NCBI GenBank assembly: GCA_023150215.1 | Contig: JAKLLJ010000049.1 | Location: forward strand, 1 to 14,772 | Direction of reading: 5' to 3' | Source of the DNA: Thauera sp. | GTDB taxonomy: Bacteria; Pseudomonadota; Gammaproteobacteria; Burkholderiales; Rhodocyclaceae | DNA length: 14,772 nucleotides | Shown here: one piece after another, positions 1 through 7,103 of the stretch | Numbering within the stretch: position 1 is the stretch's first letter | How the letters are laid out: every line of letters starts with the position of its first letter | Position numbers and translations under genes: made by a program | Notes under the pieces: generated by a model | Seen by the model: only the letters and a program-made list of their open reading frames with translations | Databases searched by the model: none | What the model was told of the DNA's origin: nothing

Positions 1-1980
1 TATCCGCTGGTCGACGGCCAGGGCAACTTCGGCTCGCGCGACGGCGACTCTGCGGCGGCGATGCGCTACACCGAGTGCCGCCTGACCCCGATCGCCGAGC
101 TGCTGCTGGCCGAGATCGACCGCGGCACGGTGGATTTCATCCCCAACTACGACGGCGCCTTCGAAGAGCCGCAGCTGATGCCGGCGCGCCTGCCCTTCGT
201 GCTGTTGAACGGCGCCTCGGGCATCGCCGTGGGCATGGCGACCGAGATCCCGCCGCACAACCTGCGCGAGGTGGCCGAGGCCACCTGCCACCTGATCCGC
301 CACCCGGAGGCGACGCTCGAGGACGTGCTCGGCATCATCCCCGGCCCGGACTTCCCCGGCGGCGGCCAGCTCATCTCCACCCCCGAAACCATCCGCGACG
401 CCTACGCCAGCGGCCGCGGCAGCCTGCGCCTGCGCGCACGCTGGAAGATCGAGGAGCTCGCCCGCGGCCAGTGGCGCGCGATCGTCGAGGAGCTGCCGCA
501 CGGCGTGTCCGCCGCGCAGGTGCTGTCCGAGATCGAGATCCTGACCAACCCGCAGCCGCGCGCGGGCAAGAAGGAGGTCTCGCAGGAGCAGAAGAACCTC
601 AAGCAGCTCGTGCTCGGCGTGCTCGACACGGTGCGCGACGAGTCCAGCGACAAGGCCCCGGTGCGCATCGTGCTGGAGCCCAAGTCCAGCCGCCAGAGCC
701 GCGACGAGTTCATGGCGGTGCTGCTCGCCCACACCAGCCTGGAGACCTCGGCCTCGGTCAACATGACCATGATCGGCCGTGATGGACGGCCGCAGCAGAA
801 GAACCTGGTGCAGATCCTGCGCGAGTGGATCGACTTCCGTTTTGTCACGGTCGAGCGCCGCACCCGCCATCGCCTGGACGAGGTCGACCGCCGCATCCAC
901 ATCCTCGAAGGCCGCATGGTCGCCTTCCTGCACATCGAGGAAGTGATCCGCGTGATCCGCGAATCGGACGAGCCCAAGCCGGCGCTGATCGCCGCCTTCG
1001 GGCTCTCCGACATCCAGGCCGAGGACATCCTCGAGATCCGCCTGCGCCAGCTCGCCCGCCTGGAAGGCTTCAAGATTGAGAAGGAGCTCGCCGAACTCAA
1101 GGACGAGCGCGCCGGCCTGCAGCACATCCTCGACAGCCACGCGGCGATGACCAGGCTGATCCTCAAGGAGATCCAGGACGACGCGAAGAAGTACGGCGAC
1201 GACCGCCGCACCCTGGTCGAGGCCGTGGCCGCGGTCGCGCCCGCCGAGATCTCGGTGCCCGACGAGCCGGTCACCGTGATCGTGTCGAAGAACGGCTGGG
1301 CGCGCTCGCGCCAGGGCCATGGCATCGACCCCGCCGGCATCGCCTACAAGGCCGGCGACTTCGGCTTCGCGGTGATCGAGACGCGCACCACCTGGCCGCT
1401 GATCGTCATCGACAGCAACGGGCGCGCCTACACGGTCAAGGTGTCCGAGCTGCCCGGCGGGCGCGGCGACGGTGTGCCGGTCACCACCCTGGTCGAGTTC
1501 CAGGACGGCGGCAAGCTGGCGCAAGTCGTCACCGACACGCCGGATTCCGTCTACTTCTTCGCCAACAGCGGCGGCTACGGCTTCCTGTGCAGCGTGGCGG
1601 ACGCCACCAGCCGCCAGCGCGCTGGCAAGGCCTTCATGAGCCTGGAGAAGGGCGAGAAGGTGCTGGCGCCGGCGAAGGTGTTCGGCGACTGGGTCGCTGC
1701 GGCGTCCGAGAACGGCCGCCTGCTCGTCTTCCCCCGCCCCGAGATGAAGACCCAGAGCGGCGGCCGCGGCGTGATCGTGATGGCGCTCGACGAGGGCGAG
1801 GCGCTCGCCGCGGTGGCCGTGCCGGCCGACAACGCGGTGCTCGCCGTGGAAGGCATCGGCCGCGGCGGCAAGGCGGTGACGATCGAGCTCAAGCCCGCCC
1901 AGCGCGAGCCGCTGCGCCACCGCCGCGCGCGCAAGGGCGTGGCGCTGACGCCGAAGGTGAAGCCGGAACGGATGGGATGA
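1..1980 (+). CDS. parC: DNA topoisomerase IV subunit A (ParC), 5'-truncated by window edge
   Basis: This is the breakage-reunion subunit of topoisomerase IV, which works with ParE to decatenate daughter chromosomes. The frame is open from base 1, giving 659 visible residues. The ATG at 61 is internal, because the upstream codons already read YPLVDGQGNFGSRDGDSAAA, the conserved lead-in to the active site. The catalytic tyrosine is in MRYTE (codon 67-69). It is followed by the family block DFIPNYDG...LPFVLLNGASGIAVGMAT, then the coiled-coil tower and a C-terminal beta-pinwheel (from about 1250) containing SGGRGVIVMALDEGE. ParC is usually about 750 residues, so roughly 110 N-terminal residues, including the quinolone-resistance region, lie off the left edge. 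GyrA is the alternative, but the pinwheel is short and no canonical GyrA box is visible. The gene ends in TGA at 1978-1980 and converges on motD. Confidence 0.95.
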   Translation, partial: YPLVDGQGNFGSRDGDSAAAMRYTECRLTPIAELLLAEIDRGTVDFIPNYDGAFEEPQLMPARLPFVLLNGASGIAVGMATEIPPHNLREVAEATCHLIRHPEATLEDVLGIIPGPDFPGGGQLISTPETIRDAYASGRGSLRLRARWKIEELARGQWRAIVEELPHGVSAAQVLSEIEILTNPQPRAGKKEVSQEQKNLKQLVLGVLDTVRDESSDKAPVRIVLEPKSSRQSRDEFMAVLLAHTSLETSASVNMTMIGRDGRPQQKNLVQILREWIDFRFVTVERRTRHRLDEVDRRIHILEGRMVAFLHIEEVIRVIRESDEPKPALIAAFGLSDIQAEDILEIRLRQLARLEGFKIEKELAELKDERAGLQHILDSHAAMTRLILKEIQDDAKKYGDDRRTLVEAVAAVAPAEISVPDEPVTVIVSKNGWARSRQGHGIDPAGIAYKAGDFGFAVIETRTTWPLIVIDSNGRAYTVKVSELPGGRGDGVPVTTLVEFQDGGKLAQVVTDTPDSVYFFANSGGYGFLCSVADATSRQRAGKAFMSLEKGEKVLAPAKVFGDWVAAASENGRLLVFPRPEMKTQSGGRGVIVMALDEGEALAAVAVPADNAVLAVEGIGRGGKAVTIELKPAQREPLRHRRARKGVALTPKVKPERMG

Positions 1981-2027
1981 CGGACGCGGGCGCCCCTCGG
2001 GCGCTGAACGGATCGGATGACGGACGC
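1966..2027 (+). repeat. 22-bp direct repeat, 40-bp period, duplicating the parC stop region
   Basis: The 22 bases at 1966-1987 recur at 2006-2027 with one mismatch (G to C). The first copy holds the last parC codons (GAA CGG ATG GGA TGA). The second copy keeps GAA CGG ATC GGA TGA downstream of the gene. The period is 40 bp. It looks like a small tandem duplication across the parC end; this is seen directly, but its function is unknown. Confidence 0.85.
1990..2004 (+). other. GC stem-loop just downstream of parC
   Basis: A perfect 6-bp stem (GCGCCC / GGGCGC) with a 3-nt CTC loop starts 10 nt after the parC stop, between the two copies of the direct repeat. No T tract follows, so it is not a canonical intrinsic terminator. 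It may stabilise the 3' end of the parC mRNA or assist termination. Confidence 0.45.
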
Positions 2028-2148
2028 CCCGCCCCCCTGCAGGAGCGCCGGAAGGCGCGAACGCGGCGGCGCAGCTTCAGATGCGCCCCCTGGCGAGCGC
2101 ACCGCGGTCCGGTTCGCGGCTGCCGGCGCTCCTACAGGAGGGCGGGGC
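2026..2148. repeat. Inverted REP doublet between convergent parC and motD
   Basis: A forward REP copy (2038-2061) and a reverse copy (2113-2137) face each other with their GTAG-like ends outward. The left copy has GCAG where the right copy has GTAG. The arms extend into flanking GC sequence: 2026-2051 and 2123-2148 are inverted matches at 24 of 26 positions, with weaker matching further inward. Each copy can also fold alone into a small hairpin (GCGCC-GGAA-GGCGC type). The position between two convergent stop codons would suit a bidirectional transcript end. The assignment to the REP/REPIN class rests on the 5' GTAG plus imperfect-palindrome architecture; no RAYT transposase gene is in the window. 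Confidence 0.8.
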
Positions 2149-2153
2149 TTGGC

Positions 2154-2993
2154 TCAGCCCTGCACGTCCTCGGGCAGGATCGAGCGGATCGGGTCGTCGG
2201 GCGGGATGGTGGTGGGGCCGGTGCTCGCCTCGAGCTCGGCGGCGCGCGATTCGATCAGCACCGTCACGCGGCGATTGCGGCTGCGGCCCTCTTCGCTCGC
2301 ATTGTCGGCCACCGGACGCTGGTCGGCATAACCCGCAGCGGTGAGACGATCGGGCGCGACCCCGTTGTCGATGAACAGCCGTGCCACCGTCGACGCACGC
2401 ACCGCCGACAGCTCCCAGTTGGACGGGAAGCGGAAGGTGTTGATCGGAATGTTGTCGGTGTGGCCCTCGACCGTGATCGGGAAGGGGGCCGGCGCCAGCA
2501 CCTGCGCCACCGCGTCGAGCGCGGTCACGGCCTCCCGGCCAAGCGCGGAATCGCCCGGTGCGAACAGCAGGCTGGCGTTGATCTCGACGCTGACTCCGAA
2601 CGCGCCCTCGGTGACGTTGACCTGCCCCGCCTGGGTGAGCGGGGACAGCACGCGGCGGATCTCGTCGGCCATGTTGCGCATGCGCTGCGCGGTTTCCCGC
2701 CGGCGCTGCTCGGCGGCCGGGTCGAGCGCCGGCGGCGCCGGCCGGGCGAGCGGTTGCGAGGGCGCGATGTTGACCGTGGGCATCACGATCTGCCCGCCGC
2801 TTTCGTTGACATTCACGTTGCGGAAGGCCTGCACCAGCGAATCGGACAACACGCGGTACTTGCCTTCGTTGACCGAGGACAGCGAGTACATCACGACGAA
2901 GAAGGCAAACAGCAGCGTGATGAAGTCGGCATAGGAGACGAGCCAGCGCTCGCTGCTGTCGTGTTCTTCGTCGAGTTTGCGCCGGCGTCGCAT
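2154..2993 (-). CDS. motD: Flagellar motor stator protein MotD (MotB family)
   Basis: This 279-residue protein is the peptidoglycan-anchored half of a proton-driven stator, paired with MotC in the inner membrane. A basic N-terminus (MRRRRK) precedes a single membrane segment, LVSYADFITLLFAFFVVMYS (residues 18-37). Asp23 sits at the position of the essential proton-binding aspartate of MotB. A proline/alanine-rich linker follows at about 75-95. The OmpA-like domain covers about 130-250, with the peptidoglycan-binding pattern EGHTDN at 176-181 and NRRV at 240-243. The start is supported by AGGAG 7 nt upstream (coding-strand gcaggagagcaagcATG). The gene starts 16 nt after the motC stop. PomB-type sodium stators are possible in principle, but adjacency to a MotC-type partner favours MotD. 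Confidence 0.94.
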   Translation of the reverse strand: MRRRRKLDEEHDSSERWLVSYADFITLLFAFFVVMYSLSSVNEGKYRVLSDSLVQAFRNVNVNESGGQIVMPTVNIAPSQPLARPAPPALDPAAEQRRRETAQRMRNMADEIRRVLSPLTQAGQVNVTEGAFGVSVEINASLLFAPGDSALGREAVTALDAVAQVLAPAPFPITVEGHTDNIPINTFRFPSNWELSAVRASTVARLFIDNGVAPDRLTAAGYADQRPVADNASEEGRSRNRRVTVLIESRAAELEASTGPTTIPPDDPIRSILPEDVQG

Positions 2994-3009
2994 GCTTGCT
3001 CTCCTGCAC

Positions 3010-3750
3010 TCAGACCACGTAGCCCTGCATGCGGCTGGCGATGATGCGCGGGTTGTCGCCGTTGGCGATGCCGACCAGGCCGTCCACGAACATCTCGCGC
3101 TGGGTGGTCAGGGTGACGATGTGCGCACCGAGTTTCTTGGCGATCGGCAGGAACACCAGGTTGGCGAAGCCCACACCGTAGATCGTGGCGACGAAGGCGA
3201 CCGCGATCCCGGCGCCGAGCCGCGACGGGTCGGAGAGGTTCTCCATGACGTGGATCAGGCCCATCACCGCCCCGAGGATGCCGATCGTCGGCGCGTAGCC
3301 GCCCGCCGCCTCCCAGACCCGCGCGGACATCTTCATCTGCCCCTCCCACACGCCGATCTCGACCTCCAGGATCTCGCGCAGGCGATTGGGCTCGATACCG
3401 TCGACCAGCAATTGCAGGCCCTTGCGCATGAAGGGGTCGGGCTGGGCGTCGATCTGGTTTTCCAGGCTCAGCAGGCCCTCCTTGCGCGCCACCAGGCCCC
3501 ACTGCGCGACCTGGTCGATGATCGCGTCGTAGGCCGGGGCAGGCGGCAGGAACACCCAGCGCGCCATGCGCATGCCCTGCAGGAAGGTGCGCAGCGGGCT
3601 TTGCAGCATGACCGCACCGAGGGTGCCACCGATCACGATCATGAAGGCGGTCGGCTGGAACAGCGACGACAGGTGCCCGCCCTCGAGCACCTGGCCGACG
3701 AGGATCGCGGCGATTCCGAGGGTGAGGCCGACCAGACTGATCTTATCCAT
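3010..3750 (-). CDS. motC: Flagellar motor stator protein MotC (MotA family)
   Basis: This 246-residue inner-membrane protein forms the ion channel with MotD and pushes on the rotor protein FliG. Four membrane segments are visible at about 5-22, 34-50, 150-170 and 181-203. Conserved features are Pro154 in GGYAPTIGILGAVMG and Pro202 in GFANLVFLPIAKKL, matching the two functional prolines of MotA, and the cytoplasmic charged stretch ARKEGLLSLE (88-97). The length fits the MotC/PomA branch rather than the longer enterobacterial MotA. It starts 30 nt after the fliA stop. Purine-rich AGAGGGG lies over 20 nt from the ATG, so the ribosome site is poor by spacing. An out-of-frame ATG sits 5 nt upstream. 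Translation may depend on coupling to fliA. Confidence 0.94.
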   Translation of the reverse strand: MDKISLVGLTLGIAAILVGQVLEGGHLSSLFQPTAFMIVIGGTLGAVMLQSPLRTFLQGMRMARWVFLPPAPAYDAIIDQVAQWGLVARKEGLLSLENQIDAQPDPFMRKGLQLLVDGIEPNRLREILEVEIGVWEGQMKMSARVWEAAGGYAPTIGILGAVMGLIHVMENLSDPSRLGAGIAVAFVATIYGVGFANLVFLPIAKKLGAHIVTLTTQREMFVDGLVGIANGDNPRIIASRMQGYVV

Positions 3751-3780
3751 GGCATGCCGGGGCCGCGCGTGCGCCCCTCT

Positions 3781-4554
3781 TCATCGGCCCGCGGCCGGGT
3801 TCTTGGGCGGTCGTCCGCGCCGGCGCACCACCGGCAGTGCGTTCCCGCCCTCGAAAACGCACGCGCGCAGGCGGGCGACCGCCTGGCTGTGCAGCTGGCA
3901 TACACGCGACTCGGTGACGCCGAGCACCGCGCCGATCTCGCGCAGGTTGAGCTCCTCATCGTAGTAGAGCGCCATCACGAGCTGTTCGCGTTCGGGGAGA
4001 TGCTCGATCGCCGCCACCAGCCGGCGGCGCATGTCGGTATCCTCGAGCAGGCTGAGCGGGTCGTTGCCTTCCTGGGCGAAGTGACGCTCGAGGTAATCGT
4101 CGTCGTCCTCGCGGTTGAAGTCCTCGAGGTAGACGAGCTGGTGGCCGCGTGCGTCCTGCAACATGCGCTGGTAGTCCTCGATCGGCATGTCGAGCGCGGC
4201 GGCGAGTTCGGTCTCCGAGGGCTGGCGGCCGAACTGTTGCTCCAGGCTGTGTATCGCCGCCTCGATGCGCCGCATGTCGCGCCGCAGGCTGCGCGGCAGC
4301 CAGTCGTTCTCGCGCAGGCCGTCGAGCATCGCGCCGCGGATGCGCTGCACCGCGTAGGTTTCGAACTGGGCGCCGAGCCCGTGCTCGTAGCGACCGAGCG
4401 CATCGAGCAGACCCATCATGCCGTTCTGGATCAGATCGTCGACATCGACACTGGCCGGCAGCCTCGACATCAGCTGGAAGGCGATGCGCTTGACCAGCGG
4501 AGCATAGGTTTCGACGAGGCGAGCCTTGTCGAGATTACCGTTCGCGTCATACAT
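3781..4554 (-). CDS. fliA: Flagellar RNA polymerase sigma factor FliA (sigma-28)
   Basis: This sigma factor transcribes late flagellar, motor and chemotaxis genes. From ATG 4554 it is 257 residues, beginning MYDANGNLDKARLVETYAPL, which aligns with known FliA starts. Region 2 includes LPASVDVDDLIQNGMMGLLDAL and FETYAVQRIRGAMLDGLR. Region 3 follows WLPRSLRRDMRRIE. Region 4 has LPEREQLVMALYYDEELNLREIGAVLGVTESRVCQLHSQA. The frame stays open upstream to ATG 4671, 6 nt after flhG, which would make 296 residues. I prefer 4554 because the extra 39 residues match nothing in the family, their codons have about 66% GC at third positions against the strong bias of neighbouring genes, and the stretch contains three perfect inverted repeats. 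Neither start has a strong Shine-Dalgarno. The C-terminus extends past the usual end with VVRRRGRPPKNPAAGR, resembling an AT-hook. No flgM is in the window. Confidence 0.93.
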   Translation of the reverse strand: MYDANGNLDKARLVETYAPLVKRIAFQLMSRLPASVDVDDLIQNGMMGLLDALGRYEHGLGAQFETYAVQRIRGAMLDGLRENDWLPRSLRRDMRRIEAAIHSLEQQFGRQPSETELAAALDMPIEDYQRMLQDARGHQLVYLEDFNREDDDDYLERHFAQEGNDPLSLLEDTDMRRRLVAAIEHLPEREQLVMALYYDEELNLREIGAVLGVTESRVCQLHSQAVARLRACVFEGGNALPVVRRRGRPPKNPAAGR

Positions 4555-4677
4555 CCATTCGGCCTGTTGGGTCTGGCGGCGCCTGGTGCCGGGGGCACCG
4601 CTTGTCGATATCGAGAAGCGGGATTGTCCCGCAGCCTCGCCACCATTACCAGCGTGATAGTTCACGGACATGGCCGC
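4555..4677 (-). promoter_or_regulatory. Probable fliA leader / intergenic region with three inverted repeats
   Basis: This stretch lies between the flhG stop and the preferred fliA start. It holds a perfect 6-bp hairpin with a 3-nt loop at 4618-4632 (GCGGGA-TTG-TCCCGC), a second at 4585-4599 (GGTGCC-GGG-GGCACC), and the 10-bp palindrome TCGATATCGA at 4605-4614. On the coding (minus) strand the first hairpin is followed by TTCTC, a weak T run. A GG-N10-GC spacing (TGGTGGC-GAGG-CTGC, minus strand) is present but poorly matches the sigma-54 consensus. I call this a candidate leader only; no promoter is convincing. Confidence 0.45.
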
Positions 4678-5463
4678 TCAACCACGCATGACGACGGCGC
4701 GGGAGCCGCCGGCGACCCGGCGCAGGAAGGCTGCACCCGCCGCCTGAGCCGAGCTCTGCAGCGGCGCGGCCAGGCCGGCAGCGATGTCGTCGCGCTCGAG
4801 CTCGCCCAGCCAGGCCAGCGGCACGCCCACACGCTGACGCACCAGGGCGTCGAGGCTGCGGAAGAAGGCGGCCGCATCGGCGCGGCCACGGGCGCGGCAC
4901 ACGGCGATGTGCACCGAGCCGGCGCCGGCGGCGGCCAGCCCCTTGATGGTCTGGTAGGCCTCGGTGGCGCCGCTGGCGCTCGCCTCGGCGACCACCAGGC
5001 GGCGCGGTGCAGCGAGCACGAAGGGCGAGGGCTCGCCGGCCTGCGCGCTGCCGGCGTGCACCAGCACGACGCCGGCGTGGCGGTGCAGGATGCGCAGCGC
5101 CTCGATCAGGCACGCACGGCGGGCGTCGTCGAGCAGCGGCAGCGCGAGCGCGGCAGCGGCGACCGGCACCCGGCCCACCAGGCCAGGCACCGCCTGCACG
5201 ACGTCGGCAAGCGTGCTGCGACCGTCGAGCAGTTGCAGCAGGTCGACGCCCTCGCCCACGCCGAGCGCCGCGCTCAGTGTCGAGCCCGCTTCGGCTTCGT
5301 CGAGCACCAGCACGCGCTGGCTGCGTCCGGCGAGCCGATGGGCAGCGAGCACCGCGTTGTCGGCACGGCGGCGACCGCCGGCATACAGCGCGACCACCTG
5401 GGGTGGCGCACGGCGAAACAGCCGGCGCAGGCCGGCCGCCTGGTCTTCGCGTCCGTCGAGCAT
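4678..5463 (-). CDS. flhG: FlhG/FleN-like MinD-family protein with degenerate ATPase motifs
   Basis: FlhG/FleN is a MinD-type ATPase that limits flagellar number and stimulates the FlhF GTPase. This 261-residue copy is recognisable by DQAAGLRRL (7-15), the conserved FlhF-activating DQAxGLR helix, by its position directly after flhF, and by MinD-like segments such as VDLLQLLDGRSTLADVV (73-89) and EAYQTIKGL (168-176). The nucleotide site is unusual. Where FlhG has a KGGxGKT P-loop, this protein reads VVALYAGGRRRADNAVLAAH (23-42), with no GK[ST]. The Walker B-like strand reads GVVLVHAG (131-138), with His where Asp is expected. ATP hydrolysis is therefore doubtful. Start ATG 5463 has GGAGG 9-10 nt upstream and begins 2 nt after the flhF stop, so the pair is probably translationally coupled. 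The frame is intact, with no sign of decay. Confidence 0.82.
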   Translation of the reverse strand: MLDGREDQAAGLRRLFRRAPPQVVALYAGGRRRADNAVLAAHRLAGRSQRVLVLDEAEAGSTLSAALGVGEGVDLLQLLDGRSTLADVVQAVPGLVGRVPVAAAALALPLLDDARRACLIEALRILHRHAGVVLVHAGSAQAGEPSPFVLAAPRRLVVAEASASGATEAYQTIKGLAAAGAGSVHIAVCRARGRADAAAFFRSLDALVRQRVGVPLAWLGELERDDIAAGLAAPLQSSAQAAGAAFLRRVAGGSRAVVMRG

Positions 5464-5465
5464 GA

Positions 5466-6947
5466 TCAGGCCCCTCCTGCGGCGAGCAGCATGCCGGCCT
5501 CGTCGCCATCCAGGTGCCAGGGCGAAGCGCCGGCGTGCTCGCGCAGGGCGCGATGCAGCAGGTAGGCACGGTTGGGCAGGTGCAGGTCCTCGGGGACGCG
5601 CTGGCCGTTGGTCAGGTAGCGGATGTCGAGGCCGTTGCGCACGGCGACGTCGAGCGCGGGGGCGAGCGACGCGGCCTCGTCCACCTTGGTGAAGATGCAG
5701 CCGGCGAGGTCGTCGCCGGCATAGGCGCGCACCACGTCGTCGAGTGTATCGCCGCGTGCGGTGGCGTTGAGCAGCAGCAGGCGGCGCACGTCGCCTGCGC
5801 CGGCGAGCATCGCCGCCTGCTCGGCGACCATGCGGTCGCGCTGGCTCATGCCCATGGTGTCGATCAGCACCATGTGCTTGTTGCGCAGCCCGGCCAGAGT
5901 TTGGCGCAGGTCGGCAGCGTCGCGCACCGAGAACACTGGCACGCCGAGAATGCGGCCGTAGATGCGCAGCTGCTCCTGGGCGCCGATGCGGTAACCGTCG
6001 GTGGTGATCAAGGCCAGCCGGCCGGCACCGTGGCGCACCACGCAGCGTGCGGCGAGCTTGGCGGTGGTGGTGGTCTTGCCGACCCCGGTGGGGCCGACCA
6101 GCGCAAAGACGCCGCCGCGCTCGAGCAGGTCGTCGTCCGAACCGCAGGCGTGCATCATGCGGTCGAGCGCCGCACCCACCGCCTCGCGCGCCTCGATGCG
6201 GTCAGCATCCTCGGTCACGCTCGCCACGAGCTTGCGCGCAATCGTCGCCGAAAAGCCGGCCTCGAGCAGTTCGCCGAGCATCGCTGCGCGTGCCGGCGCC
6301 TGACGACGGGTCTCGCCCCACGCGAAGCCGGCGAGCTGACGCTCGATCATGCCGCGGATGCCAGTGAGTTCCGACATCAGGCGGGCGTTGGTTTCCTGCA
6401 ATTCACGCACGCGCGCGCTGCCGAACTCGTCGGCAGCCGCGGGCCTGCCCACGGCACGACCGGAAAACACCGCAGCGGCATCGCCGCCTGCGCGCGGCGC
6501 AGCGTTGGCGGCCGCGCGCAGGCGGCCATCGCGGTTACGCATCGTGTAGTCGGCGGTTTCGATCCGTGGGGGGTCGAAGGCACGCACCACCGGTGCCGGC
6601 TCGGCGGCAGGCCTTGGTGCAGTGCGGCTGGCATTGCGCGCGGCGCTCGCCGCCAGGGAGGACAGGCTGACCTGGAAATCCGCCTCGTCGTCGAAACTCG
6701 GCGCCGCGGCAGGCAACGGGGCCGGCTGTGCGGGTGCAGCCACGCGCGCCTCGCCACCGGAACGGGCCGCGACCGCGGCGCGGTTGGCCGCCTGCAGCGC
6801 ACCGACCGCCTCGCCAGGCAGGGCGAGGATCTCCACGCCACCTTCGACGGCGCGATTGGACAGCACGATGGCGTCCGGGCCGAGGGCTTCCTTGAGCGCA
6901 CGGAGCGCCTCGCGGGCGGTGGGGGCAAAATAGCGTTTGACGTTCAT
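5466..6947 (-). CDS. flhF: Flagellar biosynthesis GTPase FlhF (SRP family)
   Basis: FlhF is an SRP-type GTPase that marks the site of polar flagellum assembly and works with FlhG. From ATG 6947 it is 493 residues, starting MNVKRYFAPTAREALRALKE, the typical FlhF B-domain start. A long alanine/proline-rich linker covers about 45-180. The N domain follows, then the G domain: G1 GPTGVGKTTTTAKLAAR (from about 285), TTDGYRIGAQEQL, G3 DTMGMSQRD (about 363) and G4 TKVDEA (about 420). An in-frame ATG at 7001 would add 18 residues. I prefer 6947 because GGGAGA lies 6 nt before it, homologues start with MxVKRY, and the extra segment spans a hairpin. The gene lies downstream of flhA across a 238-bp gap holding a REP pair. 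Confidence 0.95.
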   Translation of the reverse strand: MNVKRYFAPTAREALRALKEALGPDAIVLSNRAVEGGVEILALPGEAVGALQAANRAAVAARSGGEARVAAPAQPAPLPAAAPSFDDEADFQVSLSSLAASAARNASRTAPRPAAEPAPVVRAFDPPRIETADYTMRNRDGRLRAAANAAPRAGGDAAAVFSGRAVGRPAAADEFGSARVRELQETNARLMSELTGIRGMIERQLAGFAWGETRRQAPARAAMLGELLEAGFSATIARKLVASVTEDADRIEAREAVGAALDRMMHACGSDDDLLERGGVFALVGPTGVGKTTTTAKLAARCVVRHGAGRLALITTDGYRIGAQEQLRIYGRILGVPVFSVRDAADLRQTLAGLRNKHMVLIDTMGMSQRDRMVAEQAAMLAGAGDVRRLLLLNATARGDTLDDVVRAYAGDDLAGCIFTKVDEAASLAPALDVAVRNGLDIRYLTNGQRVPEDLHLPNRAYLLHRALREHAGASPWHLDGDEAGMLLAAGGA

Positions 6948-7103
6948 GGCGGTTCTCCCGGTGGTCGCTGTCGACCACTGCTTGATGAGGATTATCGCCA
7001 TCGGGGGTCAATCGCCAGGGGTCGAATAAAGCCGGTTTCCCGCGCCTATTCAGCCGACGATGCCGCGGCAGAGTTCGCGGCCACGGCGCCCCGCCACCGT
7101 CCG
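6948..7103 (-). promoter_or_regulatory. flhF upstream region with a 7-bp hairpin next to the ribosome site
   Basis: A perfect hairpin, GTGGTCG-CTGT-CGACCAC (6961-6978), lies immediately upstream of the flhF Shine-Dalgarno (GGGAGA on the coding strand). Further upstream a GATAAT hexamer on the minus strand (6996-6991) resembles a -10 box; read as GGCGATAA it matches 7 of 8 positions of the sigma-28 -10. I could not find a fitting -35 at the right spacing for either sigma factor, so any promoter here is tentative. The hairpin could modulate translation of flhF. Confidence 0.35.

Noticed and set aside
2026..2148. CRISPR array or insertion-sequence ends
   Set aside because: Only two inverted copies with no regular spacers, no transposase and no target-site duplication that I can recognise; REP architecture fits better.
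4618..4632. Intrinsic terminator between flhG and fliA
   Set aside because: The stem is only 6 bp and the following TTCTC is not a real T tract, so it is recorded as a hairpin only.
4678..5463. flhG as a decaying pseudogene
   Set aside because: The frame is uninterrupted, the Shine-Dalgarno is strong, the spacing to its neighbours is tight, and the DQAxGLR motif is intact.
2977..5565. Long open frame on the plus strand (862 codons)
   Set aside because: It is antisense to motC, fliA and flhG, has no recognisable domain, and its composition (Arg, His, Ala, Gly and Asp rich) is that of a high-GC shadow frame.
6948..7001. Upstream start for FlhF adding 18 residues
   Set aside because: The downstream ATG has a good Shine-Dalgarno and the family-typical MNVKRYF start; the upstream segment covers a perfect hairpin.
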